Shown here piece after piece: positions 32,265 through 43,599 of a stretch of DNA of 64,000 nt. Numbering within the stretch: the first letter of the stretch is position 1; every line of letters starts with the position of its first letter. Made by a program: the position numbers and the translations under genes. This stretch comes from Ryuthela nishihirai (lineage: Eukaryota; Arthropoda; Arachnida; Araneae; Heptathelidae): NCBI GenBank assembly GCA_038380435.1, contig JAWZYU010000024.1:50616613-50680612 (forward strand), read 5' to 3'. The notes beneath the pieces were generated by a model. The model had not been told where the DNA came from and did no database searches. It saw only the letters and a program-made list of their open reading frames with translations.

Positions 32265-32880
32265 AGAAAGCTATTATTCGGATTTAAATTATATGGAAAA
32301 CTGTTATCCAGACTTCGATTATGTGGATATTGATTATATGAATTCGATTATAAGGAACTCATTTATCCGGATTTCGACTGTATGGAAATTTATTATCCGA
32401 AATTTGTTTACATGCAACTCTTTTATCCGGATTTCTTTTATAGAGAAACTGATTTATACATACTTCGACTACATGGAAATCGATTATTCGGAGTTCGCTT
32501 ATATGCGACTCTCTTATCAGGATTTCGATTATATGGAAACAGATTATCCGGACTTTGAATATGGGAGAATTGATTATACGTAATTTCTTGATATGGGAAT
32601 TTCTTACTGGAATTCTATTATATGGAAATTGATAATCTGAAATTCTTTTTTATGGAAATCTCTTATACGGTTTTTGATTACATGGAAATGATTATCCGTA
32701 TTTTAATTATAAATAAGCTGATTATCTAGACTTTGATTATATGGAAACCTTTTATCTGGATTTTGATTTTATGGAATTTTTTTTTACCTAGACTTATTCA
32801 GGAATTCAATTATATGAAACTCTGTTACCCGGATTTCGTTTATATGGAAACCGACTATTCGGAATTAAGATTTTGTTTCA
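32265..32880. repeat. 30-bp minisatellite, about 20 copies
   Basis: Unit core GATTATATGGAAACTGATTA plus TCCGGATTTC. Since 30 is a multiple of three, one frame reads an imperfect ten-residue repeat (DYMExDYPDF) until indels break it near 32583. No sign of a real gene around it. Bases 32881-33185 show nothing further. Confidence 0.85.
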
Positions 32881-33189
32881 CTTCCTCTCATTGACGTTGA
32901 CAGAAATCTTTCTGGAAAATCACTACGATGTCTTTCATTATTTGTCTGTTATTGCAATTGAGTATGATATTCTCCATAACGTACTATATGCCAGACCATT
33001 TAAGACCTCTCTAGTAATTGTGCTGCCCTGTATAATTTAAAAATTTAAAAATCTTGTAGGAAAGGTTCAAAATACAATTTTGTGGTTTTGGAAAAAGATG
33101 CAAATACTGTTTTACGTTTTTTGAAGGAGATTTCTGTTACTTGTTTATCAGGCTGTTGCATGCCTGTCTACCGGTCTTTTTAGCTATGC

Positions 33190-33525
33190 TTGCTTTTGAG
33201 CAGGTCCGTATGTAGGAAAATATAACGTAGGGGGGGGGGGTGACACAATAGAGCCGAAAATTTTAAATGCCCCACCTTACATTTTTAATTTAAAAAATGC
33301 CGGGGGGCAAGGACTCTAGTTTCTTGCCCTCCTCTCCGGTAAGAGACTGGAGTCCTATTGCTGTACATTTTCCATTCCATTTTAGAGATCTGTAAACATT
33401 TGTTGAAAAAGGATTGAAATATGCTCAAGTTTCATAATTTTTTATCTATATTACCCTTACTAGCATCTTCAAAATTGGGGGGAGAACATTGACTTCCTCC
33501 CGTAGATTCGGTCCTGTCTATGAGT
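33190..33525. repeat. Dispersed repeat with poly-G core, copy 2
   Basis: G run at about 33231-33240, TGACACAATAGAGCCG, a second G-rich segment near 33303, GGTAAGAGACTGG and TGAAATATG, in the same order as 10865-11110. Confidence 0.5.
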
Positions 33526-34330
33526 ATGTCTCTCTGTCTGTCTGTTTATCACTCTGTCATTTTTTTTGTCTCTCTTGTACTGCATCTAGTGCCTAAACGA
33601 TCAAAGCTATTGAGTTATCCCAGCAATAGTAACCTAGCGAATGTAAACCTCGTGATATCAAAAGGACTTAGTAGAGAGCGATTATGCCAAAATAGCAAGT
33701 TTCACGAAAAAACTTTACGATTTTCGTGGCATGTCACCTATTTACAAGAAGTTAAGTGAAAATTTGTATTTTGGCGGACCTCAACCTATCATCAGTCATT
33801 GCAAAATTACCGGAGAGAAGGTTTAGCGAAAAATAAATAAATAAATGAATGAATTAAAGAAGAATGCGCTTTGTTTAGAACAACATACGTTTTTGAGAAA
33901 GTTTATACATTGCATGTTGTACTTCTCATCTCTATTTCTAAATTCGAAATTGTATTTGTTTAATATAATAGAGAATTCAAAGTGCAAAGAGGATTTGAAC
34001 AAGCAAGACATGAAAAGGAAGTATTGACGACTGAAGAGTAGAAAATTCAAAATCAAAAGACGGCATTGAAAGAAAAATAAGGAAATAGGAAACTTAGAAC
34101 TACAGAAAAATAAAATCTCCTTTAAACGTTTGGACAAAAGAAAGCCGAAACATAAAACACCCACTTCTAAACTATCTCTGATCCCTGCAGCCCCGTTGAA
34201 CAAACGAGATGGTAAAAAAAAAGGAAAAGACAAGAAAAAACTATGGGCAAACGAAAAGGACAATCTAAAAGGATGATAGAGAGAAAGTTGGTCTGATTCG
34301 AGATCACCGAATCGAGTGACGGAATCGATC
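33526..34330. other. Stretch without identifiable genes
   Basis: The long minus-strand frame at 33823-34263 is rich in F, L and S because the plus strand is A/G-rich; it has no recognisable domain. No element ends seen. Confidence 0.4.
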
Positions 34331-34500
34331 TTTTCAGTTGTCTTCAGACTGTTCTTTTTCTTTTTTTCATCTCACTGTAGTCCTGTTCAGTTTTGTTAAA
34401 AGCCATCAGAGTAGGAAGACACAGGGGGACATATTTGACATCATGGAGAGGATATCTGCTGTTGGACTTGTATAACGAGACGCACGATTCGATCTTTGAA
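34331..34500. repeat. Diverged dispersed repeat, copy 2
   Basis: Counterpart of 31990-32170, with about 10-bp insertions between shared blocks. The following 34500-34760 is low-complexity, A/G- and T-rich. Confidence 0.5.
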
Positions 34501-34865
34501 AAGTTCTGTCCATATTTCTTTTTCTTCCCTTTCCGTTTTCATCTTGCTCTTCTCCTTTTCTTCTATTCTGCAATCGGGGAGGATGGAGAGAAGCAGAGCT
34601 TGCGGTGGAGGAGAGGATGAAGCGGATGACAGAAGAAGCGCCGGTAATAGGGAAGAGTGTATAGGAAGGGGAAGGGGAGATAGAGATGAAGTTTTTTTTT
34701 TTAAGAACAAAAGAAAGAGAAAGGTCATCGACAACTTGATACGGAAATAGTTGAAGAACAAATAAGTCTGGAGATTGGGAAACGATTTCAAGCTTGCTAA
34801 CAGAGAGTAGCAAAAAACAAACTGCATCAGATAAAAGAGAATGAAAATCTTTTAAACTGTAAGTG

Positions 34866-35256
34866 GGTTGGGATGGGTTGTTTTACCTCTGAGCGGCACT
34901 TTTTTGCACACCATGGGCTAAATGGCCAGGTCACATGGACCCCGAAGGCTCAGAGAAGGTTGGGGGAGGGGACCCACTGGAACAACTGTTGGAAAACAGA
35001 TGGTAGCCTCCCGTCAAGGCCATCCAGCGTGTTCTTTAACGTGCACAGGGTATGGCTCTCCCGCACACGGGTCCACGGCTTAACGTCCCATCCGACGGAC
35101 GGCGGCCTTTCCAAGCCCATCGGTGTCCCCTACTGACCGTGGGCAGGGCGGGGAATTTTTGCGGAGATAAATCTCAACGCTGACCAAGCTGGGACTCGAA
35201 CCTGGGAACTACAGATTACGAGCCTGGCGCGCTACCGACTGAGCCACCCCCGCCCC
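34866..35256 (-). repeat. SINE-A copy, full length, 12-bp target duplication
   Basis: AAACTGTAAGTG flanks both sides (34854-34865 and 35257-35268). The minus-strand head reads GTGGCTCAGTCGGTAGCGCG (A-box) and GGTTCGAGTCCC (B-box). The loop CTCGTAA places CGT at the anticodon position, hence tRNA-Thr-like. The tail is GTAAAACAACCCATCC. This is a good reference copy for the family. Confidence 0.95.
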
Positions 35257-35369
35257 AAACTGTAAGTGAGACACCTGCAAAGGGTTGAGGGGGAAGATTT
35301 TGAGGGAGGGTAAAATAAAATAAAGCAAGGAATTTTCACACTGAGGGGTTTTCATTTTTTTGTGGGAAA

Positions 35370-35670
35370 AGCAAATTTTTGAAGAAAACGTAATTTGGAC
35401 TAAAGCACAGTTTGTAATAAAGAAAGTAAAAGTACATTTTTAAAATGAAGAAATTAAGAGCATAAAAAAGATAAAAGCAGATTTATGAAAGCGAAAACTG
35501 TTTGACAAAGAATATTCTTTGAAATAAATATGAAGACAAAATATATTTTTCAAGGAAAAAAGCGCAGACAAAAGTATATTTTTAAGGAAAGGTGTTCGGA
35601 TAAAAACACGTTTTTGGAATAAAACGTTGAGAAAATAGTATTTTTGAATAAAGAAACTCAAGAAGTGATC
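35370..35670. repeat. Degenerate tandem array, about 30-bp unit
   Basis: Variants of GACAAAAGTATATTTTTAAG and GGAAAAAAGCGC recur roughly every 30-35 bp. Heavily diverged. Confidence 0.6.
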
Positions 35671-36250
35671 AGCCTACTTATTATTTTTATTATGATTATT
35701 TATGAAATATTGTACTAAGGTGATGACATTATTGATTAATGATAAAACAATTGTGTAAATGAGATTTTTTTTCCCTTCTCTTTGTGGAATAAGGAGTATT
35801 TTCTATGAGTTCAAATAGATTTTTGAAATTTACAGCATATTTCTTAATTATTCACTTCTTTTGTAGATTTCTCAAGACTTCTTTGAATGTTATGCTTAGC
35901 CGGTTCTATGCCTCATCACAGGAGAATAATAAACAGCTTCCTTTCAGTTCAAAACTATAATTTCTTTATTTGAAGTCAATAACTTCAGAAAACTTACAAC
36001 CAATAATGATTTAGATATTGTCCTTTCAAAATATTCATTGTATAATAGATCAAATTTTAATTCTTTTTTTATCAACCTTCTGTATTTAGAAGTGAGAAGC
36101 ATACCCTGGATTTTGGAATGAGCACTACAATCATTTTAGATGCACTTCAAATTTGCGAATGCTCAAAAACGAATATTACGCATATTTATTTTTTCAAAAT
36201 GTTACTTGTCAAATCTTGTACGGGAAGGTTTGAAACCTAAAACTTGCCCC
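35671..36250. other. AT-rich stretch without identifiable features
   Basis: No repeat, element or coding similarity recognised. Confidence 0.4.
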
Positions 36251-36392
36251 GTATATAAGCCCTTGCTCGAAGTGCTCTTTTTTATGTCGAAATTCTCTCT
36301 CACAACCTTCTGTATGTCGAAGTACTCTGTCAGTAATCAACCCTCTGTATGTCAAAGATCTCTTTCAATATCCCTCTCTGTATATCGAAGTA

Positions 36393-36607
36393 AACCTATC
36401 CCTCGATTTACACGGTACTCAGTTCACACAATTTTGGCTTTGCACGGTCAAAAATTGCGACCAGTTTCGATATACACGGTACTGACTGAGACGTACATAG
36501 AAAGGAAATCTCAGTCAGTACCGTGTAAATCGAAACTGGTTGCATTTTTTGACCGTGCAAAGCCAAAATTGTGTGAACTGAGTACCGTGTAAATCGAAGG
36601 ATAGGTG
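36393..36607. mobile_element. TA-flanked foldback MITE inside a minisatellite
   Basis: A 215-bp element with arms of about 95 bp (CGATTTACACGGTACTCAGT at left, its inverse at right). TA at 36391-36392 and 36608-36609; removal restores GAAGTACTCTC of the repeat unit. Tc1/mariner-type target use, different family from the elements at 17131 and 18519. Confidence 0.9.
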
Positions 36608-36831
36608 TACTCTCTGAGTGGCCAATACTCGCATGTCAAAGTATTCTCTCAGCGATAAATCTTTTATATATCGATATTATTCTCTTTTTTAATGCCATGT
36701 TATCCTTTTTGATTATACATTTGAACAACATTACATCTCTTTGGATAAATCCCTTCATTCGTCATTCTATTCTCTTTGACTGGTCAACCCTCTTATGTCA
36801 ACGTACTCTCTCAGTAATCAACCTTCTATAT

Positions 36832-37221
36832 TGGGTTGGGTTGTTTTACCTCTGAGCGGCATTTTTGTGCACACCATGAGCTAAATGGCCAGGTCACATG
36901 GACTCCGAAGGCTCAGAGAAGGTTGGGAGAGGGAACCCACTGGAACAGCTGTTGGGAGACAGATGGTATCCTCCCATCAAGGCCATCCAGCGTGTTCTTT
37001 AACGTGCACAGGGTATGGCTCTGCCGCACACTGGGCCACGGCTTAACGTCCCATCCGACGGACGGCGGACTTTCCAAGCCCATCGGTGTCCCCTACTGAC
37101 CGTGGGCAAGCCGGGGAATTTTGCGGAGATAAATCTCAACGCTGACCCAGCTGGGACTCGAACCTGGGAACTACAGATTACGAGCCTGGCGCGCTACCGA
37201 CTGAGTCAACCCCGCCCCAAC
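36832..37221 (-). repeat. SINE-A copy, full length, 13-bp target duplication
   Basis: CAACCTTCTATAT at 36819-36831 and 37222-37234. Inserted in the minisatellite, so younger than the array. Confidence 0.95.
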
Positions 37222-37690
37222 CAACCTTCTATATGTCAAAGATCTGTTTCAATGTCAACTCTCTGTATGTCGAAGTTCTCTCTGGTGGTCAGCCTATTAG
37301 GTCGAAATATTCTCTGAGTGATCAACCTTCTTATGTCGAAGCACTTTATGAGCGATCAACCTTCTGTATGTCGAACGCTCTTAACGATCAGCATTCTGTA
37401 TGTCGAAATAGGCTCTCAATGATCAACATTCTGTATGTCGAAGTACGCTTTCAATAGTCAATGTTTTGTATACCGAAGTACGCTTTCAATAGTCAATGTT
37501 CTGTATGCCGAAGTACGCTCTCAATGTCAACATTCTGCATGTCAAAGTACTCTTTCAGTGACACTCTCTTATGCCGAAGTATTCTCTCAGCATTCAATCC
37601 TCTATGTAACGAAGTATCTCTGAGTGGTCACCTTCTTATGTCGAAATATTTCCAAAAATATAAAACCCTATGTATGCCGATAATCTGGCG

Positions 37691-38900
37691 GCTTAATCTG
37701 TTGGGTTGTTAAACACACGGACATTTTGTTAAGATTACTCTGCTCTGAATCTTAAAACTACATAGCCAAAATCAAGCATCTATTCTTCTATTGACTGCAC
37801 TCACATTTTTGACGTAATAAACAAACCCAGAAGCTTACTAAAGAATACTCACCAAAGAAAACAACTGTTGCATCTGCTCATTATCTATTAAAAAAGGGAA
37901 TCTGAATAACAAGCACCGACAAAGATAAAAATAAAATCCATGCGAAGAACTGATTAGTGAACTGACTATAGTAAGCGAGTCAAGCAAACTAGACGAAGAA
38001 GACTTTTGTTAAGATTTTGTTTTGCAGTTTTTCTTTCATTTCATCCCCTCCCCCACGCTTTATCTTCCTTACATTCATTTCAGCTATTTCGAGATTAATC
38101 TACCAATTATAGTTTTTCTTTCGTGCCACTAGCACGTTCTTAGCCTCTCTATAAGCCTCAAACCCAATACCACCGTGCGTCGTCCACGGTTTCTTGGGGC
38201 GAAATTGAAGGAGGATTAAGACCGCATCCTTCCAAGCTGTGCCCAAACGTTACACAACAGTTAATTAAAGCTCGAAAGAAAGGTTTTCAATATTAGGACT
38301 ATCCTTTGGAGGAAAATCGGCACAATATTCCTTTTTTATATCTATATTTTCTTTTACGCGATAGTCTTTAAGAACAGTCGACGTGCTTAACGATATAAAA
38401 AGCAGTCTTAACAAGGTAAGGTACTTTATCAAATTTAAAAAAAGGGCATTGATTTTTGGAGTTTTGCATTTTTATTCATATTTGATATCTAAATTTCAAG
38501 TACTTTGTTTTTAAACTAAATATTTCAAATTATATTTATATATATAATTGGTAGCGTTTGAAATACCCCAAAATAAGTTATATTTAAATAAAAAAAGTAG
38601 ATATTCACCCGTATGTTTCGATTCACGTCAGCGGTAATTTTTTTTCAGATGTTTTTAAACATAGATATTTCCTAAGTGAAATACGATAGTTTCGTAAAAT
38701 ATTCAATAGCAAACAGTAACATATAATTTAAGTATTAAATTTTGCATGTAATAAGGTTTATCAACGTTTCTAATTTTTCGGTTATTTTAAATTAAAGTTA
38801 CTGATTTGATTCTTTGAAATAATAATTATAATTATAATTATAAAACAGAAACCTTGTCATTAGTGATTGATGCTTCCATGAGCCACCCCAAGTAAGACGA
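37691..38900. other. Stretch without identifiable features
   Basis: No element ends, arrays or coding similarity. A GC-richer patch at about 38150-38260 has no recognisable match. Confidence 0.4.
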
Positions 38901-38910
38901 TAATACGGGA

Positions 38911-38945
38911 TGTTTGCATATACAGTACCGCTGTATATGCAAACA
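38911..38945. other. Perfect 15-bp inverted repeat (hairpin)
   Basis: TGTTTGCATATACAG, five bases, then its exact inverse CTGTATATGCAAACA. No T-run follows immediately. It may be a remnant of a foldback element; function unknown. Confidence 0.8.
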
Positions 38946-39130
38946 TTAAAATTTTTAATGCTGCAGTACTGAAGTATACTAATTTTTATTTAAATATTGG
39001 ACAGAATTAGTTATTGGACAAAATTAATAAATGTACATATGCAGTATTATAATTTAAACAAATATTTATAATATGCTTACTACAAAAATGAAAAACTGTA
39101 TTGTATTACTATACAAGACATATCTTTTAC

Positions 39131-39430
39131 GAAGAGCCACCTTGATGCACCAGACATGGACATACGTCGAACGAAAGAGGAATACTAAATATGAGTAAAG
39201 TTTTAAGTGAATTAATTTGTATAAATTTTAAATCACAAGCTATTTAATTTAGGATATTGCAAACGAAAATAATTTATTTACTCTAATTTTATAAAACTAT
39301 TATTGAATATTTTAAAACTAATCCATAAATTTGAAAATAAATATCTACCAAAAGAATTTTAAATGATAAAAATTTAATTAAAACAATTTTATGTTAAAAT
39401 ATTACACCTTCTGTTAGTCCACTGTCCGGG
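39131..39430. mobile_element. Diverged copy of the MITE seen at 1006-1361
   Basis: GCCACCTTGATGCACCAGAC matches the left end of the element at 1006, and AT-rich interior blocks (AATAATTTAT, AATATTTTAAAACTAA, AAATATCTACCA) follow in the same order. The right end is eroded near GTCCACTGTCCGGG. Confidence 0.55.
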
Positions 39431-39896
39431 GGTTATGCATTATAGATGGACTTTAACTCTCAACATTCCTCACGTGTTTTCTGCCCAGGTATTCTTTATT
39501 CCTAGTGTAGCGGATGGTGAATGTAATCTCGTAATATGCGCATATGCTAACCATCAAGACAAAAGCGTTCTAATAGTGTTCACAAGGTGTTCGTTCTAAA
39601 ATATCACTCTCTCCTATTCGTATTAACTCCAGCGATAAAAAAACTAACATAATTAGAGAGCACGAAAAAGTATTGATCCATAGGATACTGTTTCAAAAAG
39701 ATAATCAGCAGTTCATCAAACTCCAACTTATGGAAGTAATCCCACTATAATGGAAGGTGAATGAAGGGTAAGGTTGAATTAAAGCCCAGACATTAGGTGA
39801 CATCATTATTTTTTTTTCTATATTTCCTCCGGTGATGTTATATTCTTCATTATAATACACTGTTATCAAGGAAATAAGAAATGCATCAGTTTAGTG

Positions 39897-40163
39897 GACT
39901 TTCGCTCAAAAAAATATCCCAACACCATGGTTGATTAGAGAATTCAGAAAAAATATCTGGCAACGATTTTTTTAGAAATTAGTGATCTGGCAACCTTCGT
40001 GTCACGTGACACGGAAGGTTGCCAGATCACTAGTTTCTAAAAAACTTTCGTCTTACGTGACACGAAGGTTGTCAGATCACTAATTTCCAAAAAAAAACGT
40101 TGCCAGATATTTTTTCTGAATTCTGTAATCAACCATAGTGTTCGGATATTTTTTTGAGCAACT
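39897..40163. mobile_element. Foldback MITE, same family as 17131 and 18519
   Basis: Arms with CGCTCAAAAAAATATCC and its inverse at the right end, followed by TA at 40164-40165. The left terminus is mutated. The middle (TTCGTGTCACGTGACACGGA) is duplicated, giving two nested palindromes. Confidence 0.82.
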
Positions 40164-40167
40164 GTAC

Positions 40168-42590
40168 TTTACTATTGTTGGAAGTGTGACCCCGCTCTAT
40201 GACTTTAATCCTTATGTGAATAGTTGCCTCGTTACTCATGTGACCAGCCTCATTACTCGCCGATTTATTAACAATCGTACTTGTCAAGAATTAACCGCTT
40301 GAAATAATAGATTATGAATAGAATACATAAATATTAAATTTTGGAATTGCTTATGTAAATTATTATTAAACACATATTTGCAAAAGTATTTAGAATTTCG
40401 TTTTTACGTAAATGTAAACTGAAGTTTAAAGCCACATAGGTTTTAAGAAATTGTTTTATGAGAAACGTAGACTGAAAATACTTTAAAATCAAATCTCACT
40501 AAATTTAGATTTTCAATAAAATCTGCTTGTTGTTTGAAGAATTGTAAATGACCGAAAACTTCTTAACATATTTGTTTATTTTTTTAGAAAATGAGACTTT
40601 ATTGATTATTTATGTAATATATTTGTTTATTTCCTGATTTGCAACATTTAGGACAGAGAAGAATCCTAGTTTTTACAGACCTTCTGGTAAAAGGACATGT
40701 GCTACTAAGACCGAAGTCACTGCTGACCACTGCCTCAGTTAGAGCTAACACAGCACACAAAGTTTGCCTTGGTGGAATAATCTCTAGCTGCTTAATCACT
40801 ATGCCAGTTAAGGCTACATTTCATTCTCATCAATATTTATATTTCAAACTATTTACAATATTTAATTCATTACCTAAATAATAATAATAATAATTTCACA
40901 ACACATAGTTAAGCGTTGAATTCAATGCAACGCAATTTAAGAAAATATGAATTTAGAAATCCAGACCATGTAACCAAATAATAGTTGTGTTTTGAACAGA
41001 ACTAAATTAATGCATATTTTATGGTAGGAAATGCGTTACTTGAATAACTTGCGTTCAATGTGCATGAAACATTGTTTAAATTTTAATTAGAACGACACAA
41101 TATAATTAGATTACAGGGTAATTTCTTCCGTGCAATAAGACTAATTTCGCTGCTCTCCAAATAATTGTAAAACTTATGTATTATTCTAATTTTGAAATAA
41201 ACAGCTAAACATAGGAATTTTAATCTTAAAACGTTAAAATTTCTCAGGTGTGGAATCTTCGCACCAAAATAATAATTGGAAACTAATAGTACTATCCATG
41301 CAAATATTTGTAAAACTATACTTAGAGTTACGGGGTTTGATACAACTGTTATAATTTATATTTCAGTTAAATTATGAGAAGCCTTTTTGGGATATCAAAT
41401 TTCATGTTCCACCATTCAAAATTCTTTATATAATAAATGTAATTTATTGCCCACGAATTTAATTTTAATATTTAACTCCAATTAAATTTTAATATTTTCA
41501 AATTTATAAAGATGCACTTCTTTTGTGCTATTAATACATCATCAAAGAATGAAAATTTTTTGATGAAGCTAATGCATATATATAAAATATAATAATTAGA
41601 TATCAAATAGCTACCGCTATTTTAATTGAAAAAGAATTTATTATTTGCAGTTTTTATTTCTTTACTTTGAGGAACATTATAGTAAAAATGAGTAGAATAA
41701 GCATGAGCTTGAAAAAAAAAGAAGCACAACAATCAATACCTATAAGTATTTATTTTGGATTCTGCAATCTGTCTCTTTACAGATTTGGAAATTAATTGTA
41801 ATTTGTTTATCTAGCGATGACCTCTTTAATCGCATATACTGAGCTTTACAGTAAACGCAAGAGCGCGAATTATTATAATCGGCTTAGTAGATTAAAATCT
41901 GCAAACGTATTTCAAGCATTAACCATTTATTTCGGCTTAACCGATCAAAAATGCTCATCTAGCCACAAATACGACTTGTCAAGGTTTCCCTACTTGTACT
42001 TTTGGTAAACACTAAGTACAGAGTGCCCCTCCAATGGCTGATTTTCTGCGTGATTGCTGAATGCCAGTAAAGCCTGATTATCCTTTGCAATAAACATAAA
42101 TACAGCAGTTTCAACTTTTATTGTGCTATTTATTTCGGTTGAAACAAACATTTCTTCAAAGATTAAAATCCCGGTAGTGGTTAAATAGTTTCAACATCAG
42201 AATACGTAATAATGAATTGTAGTGTTCATAGTGTTGAAAAACGTATTTGGTAAGTCCAAGCCTTACTTGTTTGAAAACAACTTTTAATTAGTGCATTAGC
42301 TAAGACTAAGTAAATTAGTTTTTTAATTATTTTAGTATTACATATTTTTGGATTAGTTCAGGAGTAAAAAATATCTCGCGAGTTTTCAGATACGTTGGAA
42401 CTTCTTAAGTACGTTAACCTTAGAATAAGCAACTCCACTGGACCATAAAATTATCTGTGTTATGGGCGGTACCGTGGATTATGATAAATGCACTAACCTT
42501 ATGAATTTAAAATATTACGAAAGGTATTGTATATACATATAAGTAAAGTACAGCAGTACCATGGGGGTTATTATAATAATAAAGTATTAT
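40168..42590. other. AT-rich stretch without identifiable features
   Basis: About 2.4 kb with no array, element ends or recognisable protein similarity. A frame at 40639-40881 has no known domain. Confidence 0.45.
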
Positions 42591-42639
42591 ACATGTAGGT
42601 GGAGTATATCAGTACCATGCACGAAAAAGACGCGTCTTT

Positions 42640-43590
42640 TTCGCTCATGGTTACTGATAGACGTGTCTCAGAGACGTCGCAACAGTTTCAGAGAAGACAT
42701 GAGGTCACGAAAGTCTCACAGAATGATATGTTGATGTCGACAAGCTTAGAGAATGATATTGGGGTCGCGACAGTATCAGATAATGATATTGGGGTTGCGA
42801 CAGTCTCAGAGAATGATATGGGATCGCGACAAGCTCAGGGAATGATGTTGTGGCCCGACAGTGTCAAATAATGATATTGCGGTTGCGACAGTCAGAGAAT
42901 CATATACAATTGCAACAGTTCAGATAATTATATTGGGGTCGTGACAGTATCAGATAACGATATTGGGGTTGAGACAGTATCGGAAAATGATATGGGATCG
43001 CGACAAGCTCAGGGAATGATGTTGTGGCCCGACAGTGTCAAATAATGATATTGCAGTTGCGACAGTCTCCGAGAATCATATACAATTGCGACAGTTCAGA
43101 TAATGATATTGGGGTCGTGACAGTATCAGATAATGATATTGGGGTTGCGACAGTCTCAGAGAATGATATGGGATAGCGACAGTTCAGATAATGATATTGG
43201 GGTTGCGACAGTCTCAGAGAATAATATGGGATAGCGACAGTTCAGATAATGATATTGGAGTCGTGACAGTATCAGAAAATGATATTAGAGTCACGACAGT
43301 CTCAGCGAATGATATGGAATCGCGACAAGCTCAGAGAATGATGTTGGGGTCGCGACAGTGTCAGATAATGATATTGCGGTTGCGACAGTCTCAGAGAATG
43401 ATATGGGATCGCGACAGGCTTAGAGAATGATGCTGGGGTCGTGACAGTATCAGATAATGATATTGGAGTCACGACAGTCTCAGCAAATGATATGGGATCG
43501 CGACAAGCTCAGAGAATGATGTTGGGGTCTCGACAGTGTCATATAATAATAATGAGGTCACGACAGCCTCAGAGATAAATATTAGGGTTG
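42640..43590. repeat. 30-bp minisatellite with 174-bp higher-order period
   Basis: Units such as GACAGTCTCAGAGAATGATA plus TTGGGGTCGC, about 32 copies in at least four variant types. A six-unit block starting GGATCGCGACAAGCTCAGGG at 42821 recurs at 42995, 174 bp on. The open frames across it are repeat products. Confidence 0.88.
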
Positions 43591-43599
43591 GAACCTGTA

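Larger units (their letters stand above)
36255..37690. repeat. Minisatellite, about 34-bp unit, interrupted twice
   Basis: Units with core CTGTATGTCGAAGTACTCTC plus TCAGTGATCAACC. The array is broken by a foldback element (36393-36607) and a SINE-A (36832-37221). The stretch 36650-36790 is the most diverged part. Remaining units at 37225-37680 are clearer. Confidence 0.85.

Noticed and set aside
33823..34263. 146-codon minus-strand frame as a membrane protein
   Set aside because: Its F/L/S content reflects A/G-rich plus-strand sequence; no domain, homologous copy or splice context was seen.
34873..35136. Open frame of about 87 codons recurring in several places, as a protein-coding gene family
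   Set aside because: It is the antisense strand of the SINE-A repeat; frame and length follow the repeat, and older copies lose it without compensation.
36140..36592. 150-codon frame as a gene
   Set aside because: It runs from AT-rich sequence through minisatellite units into a foldback transposon; no domain, and it crosses element borders.
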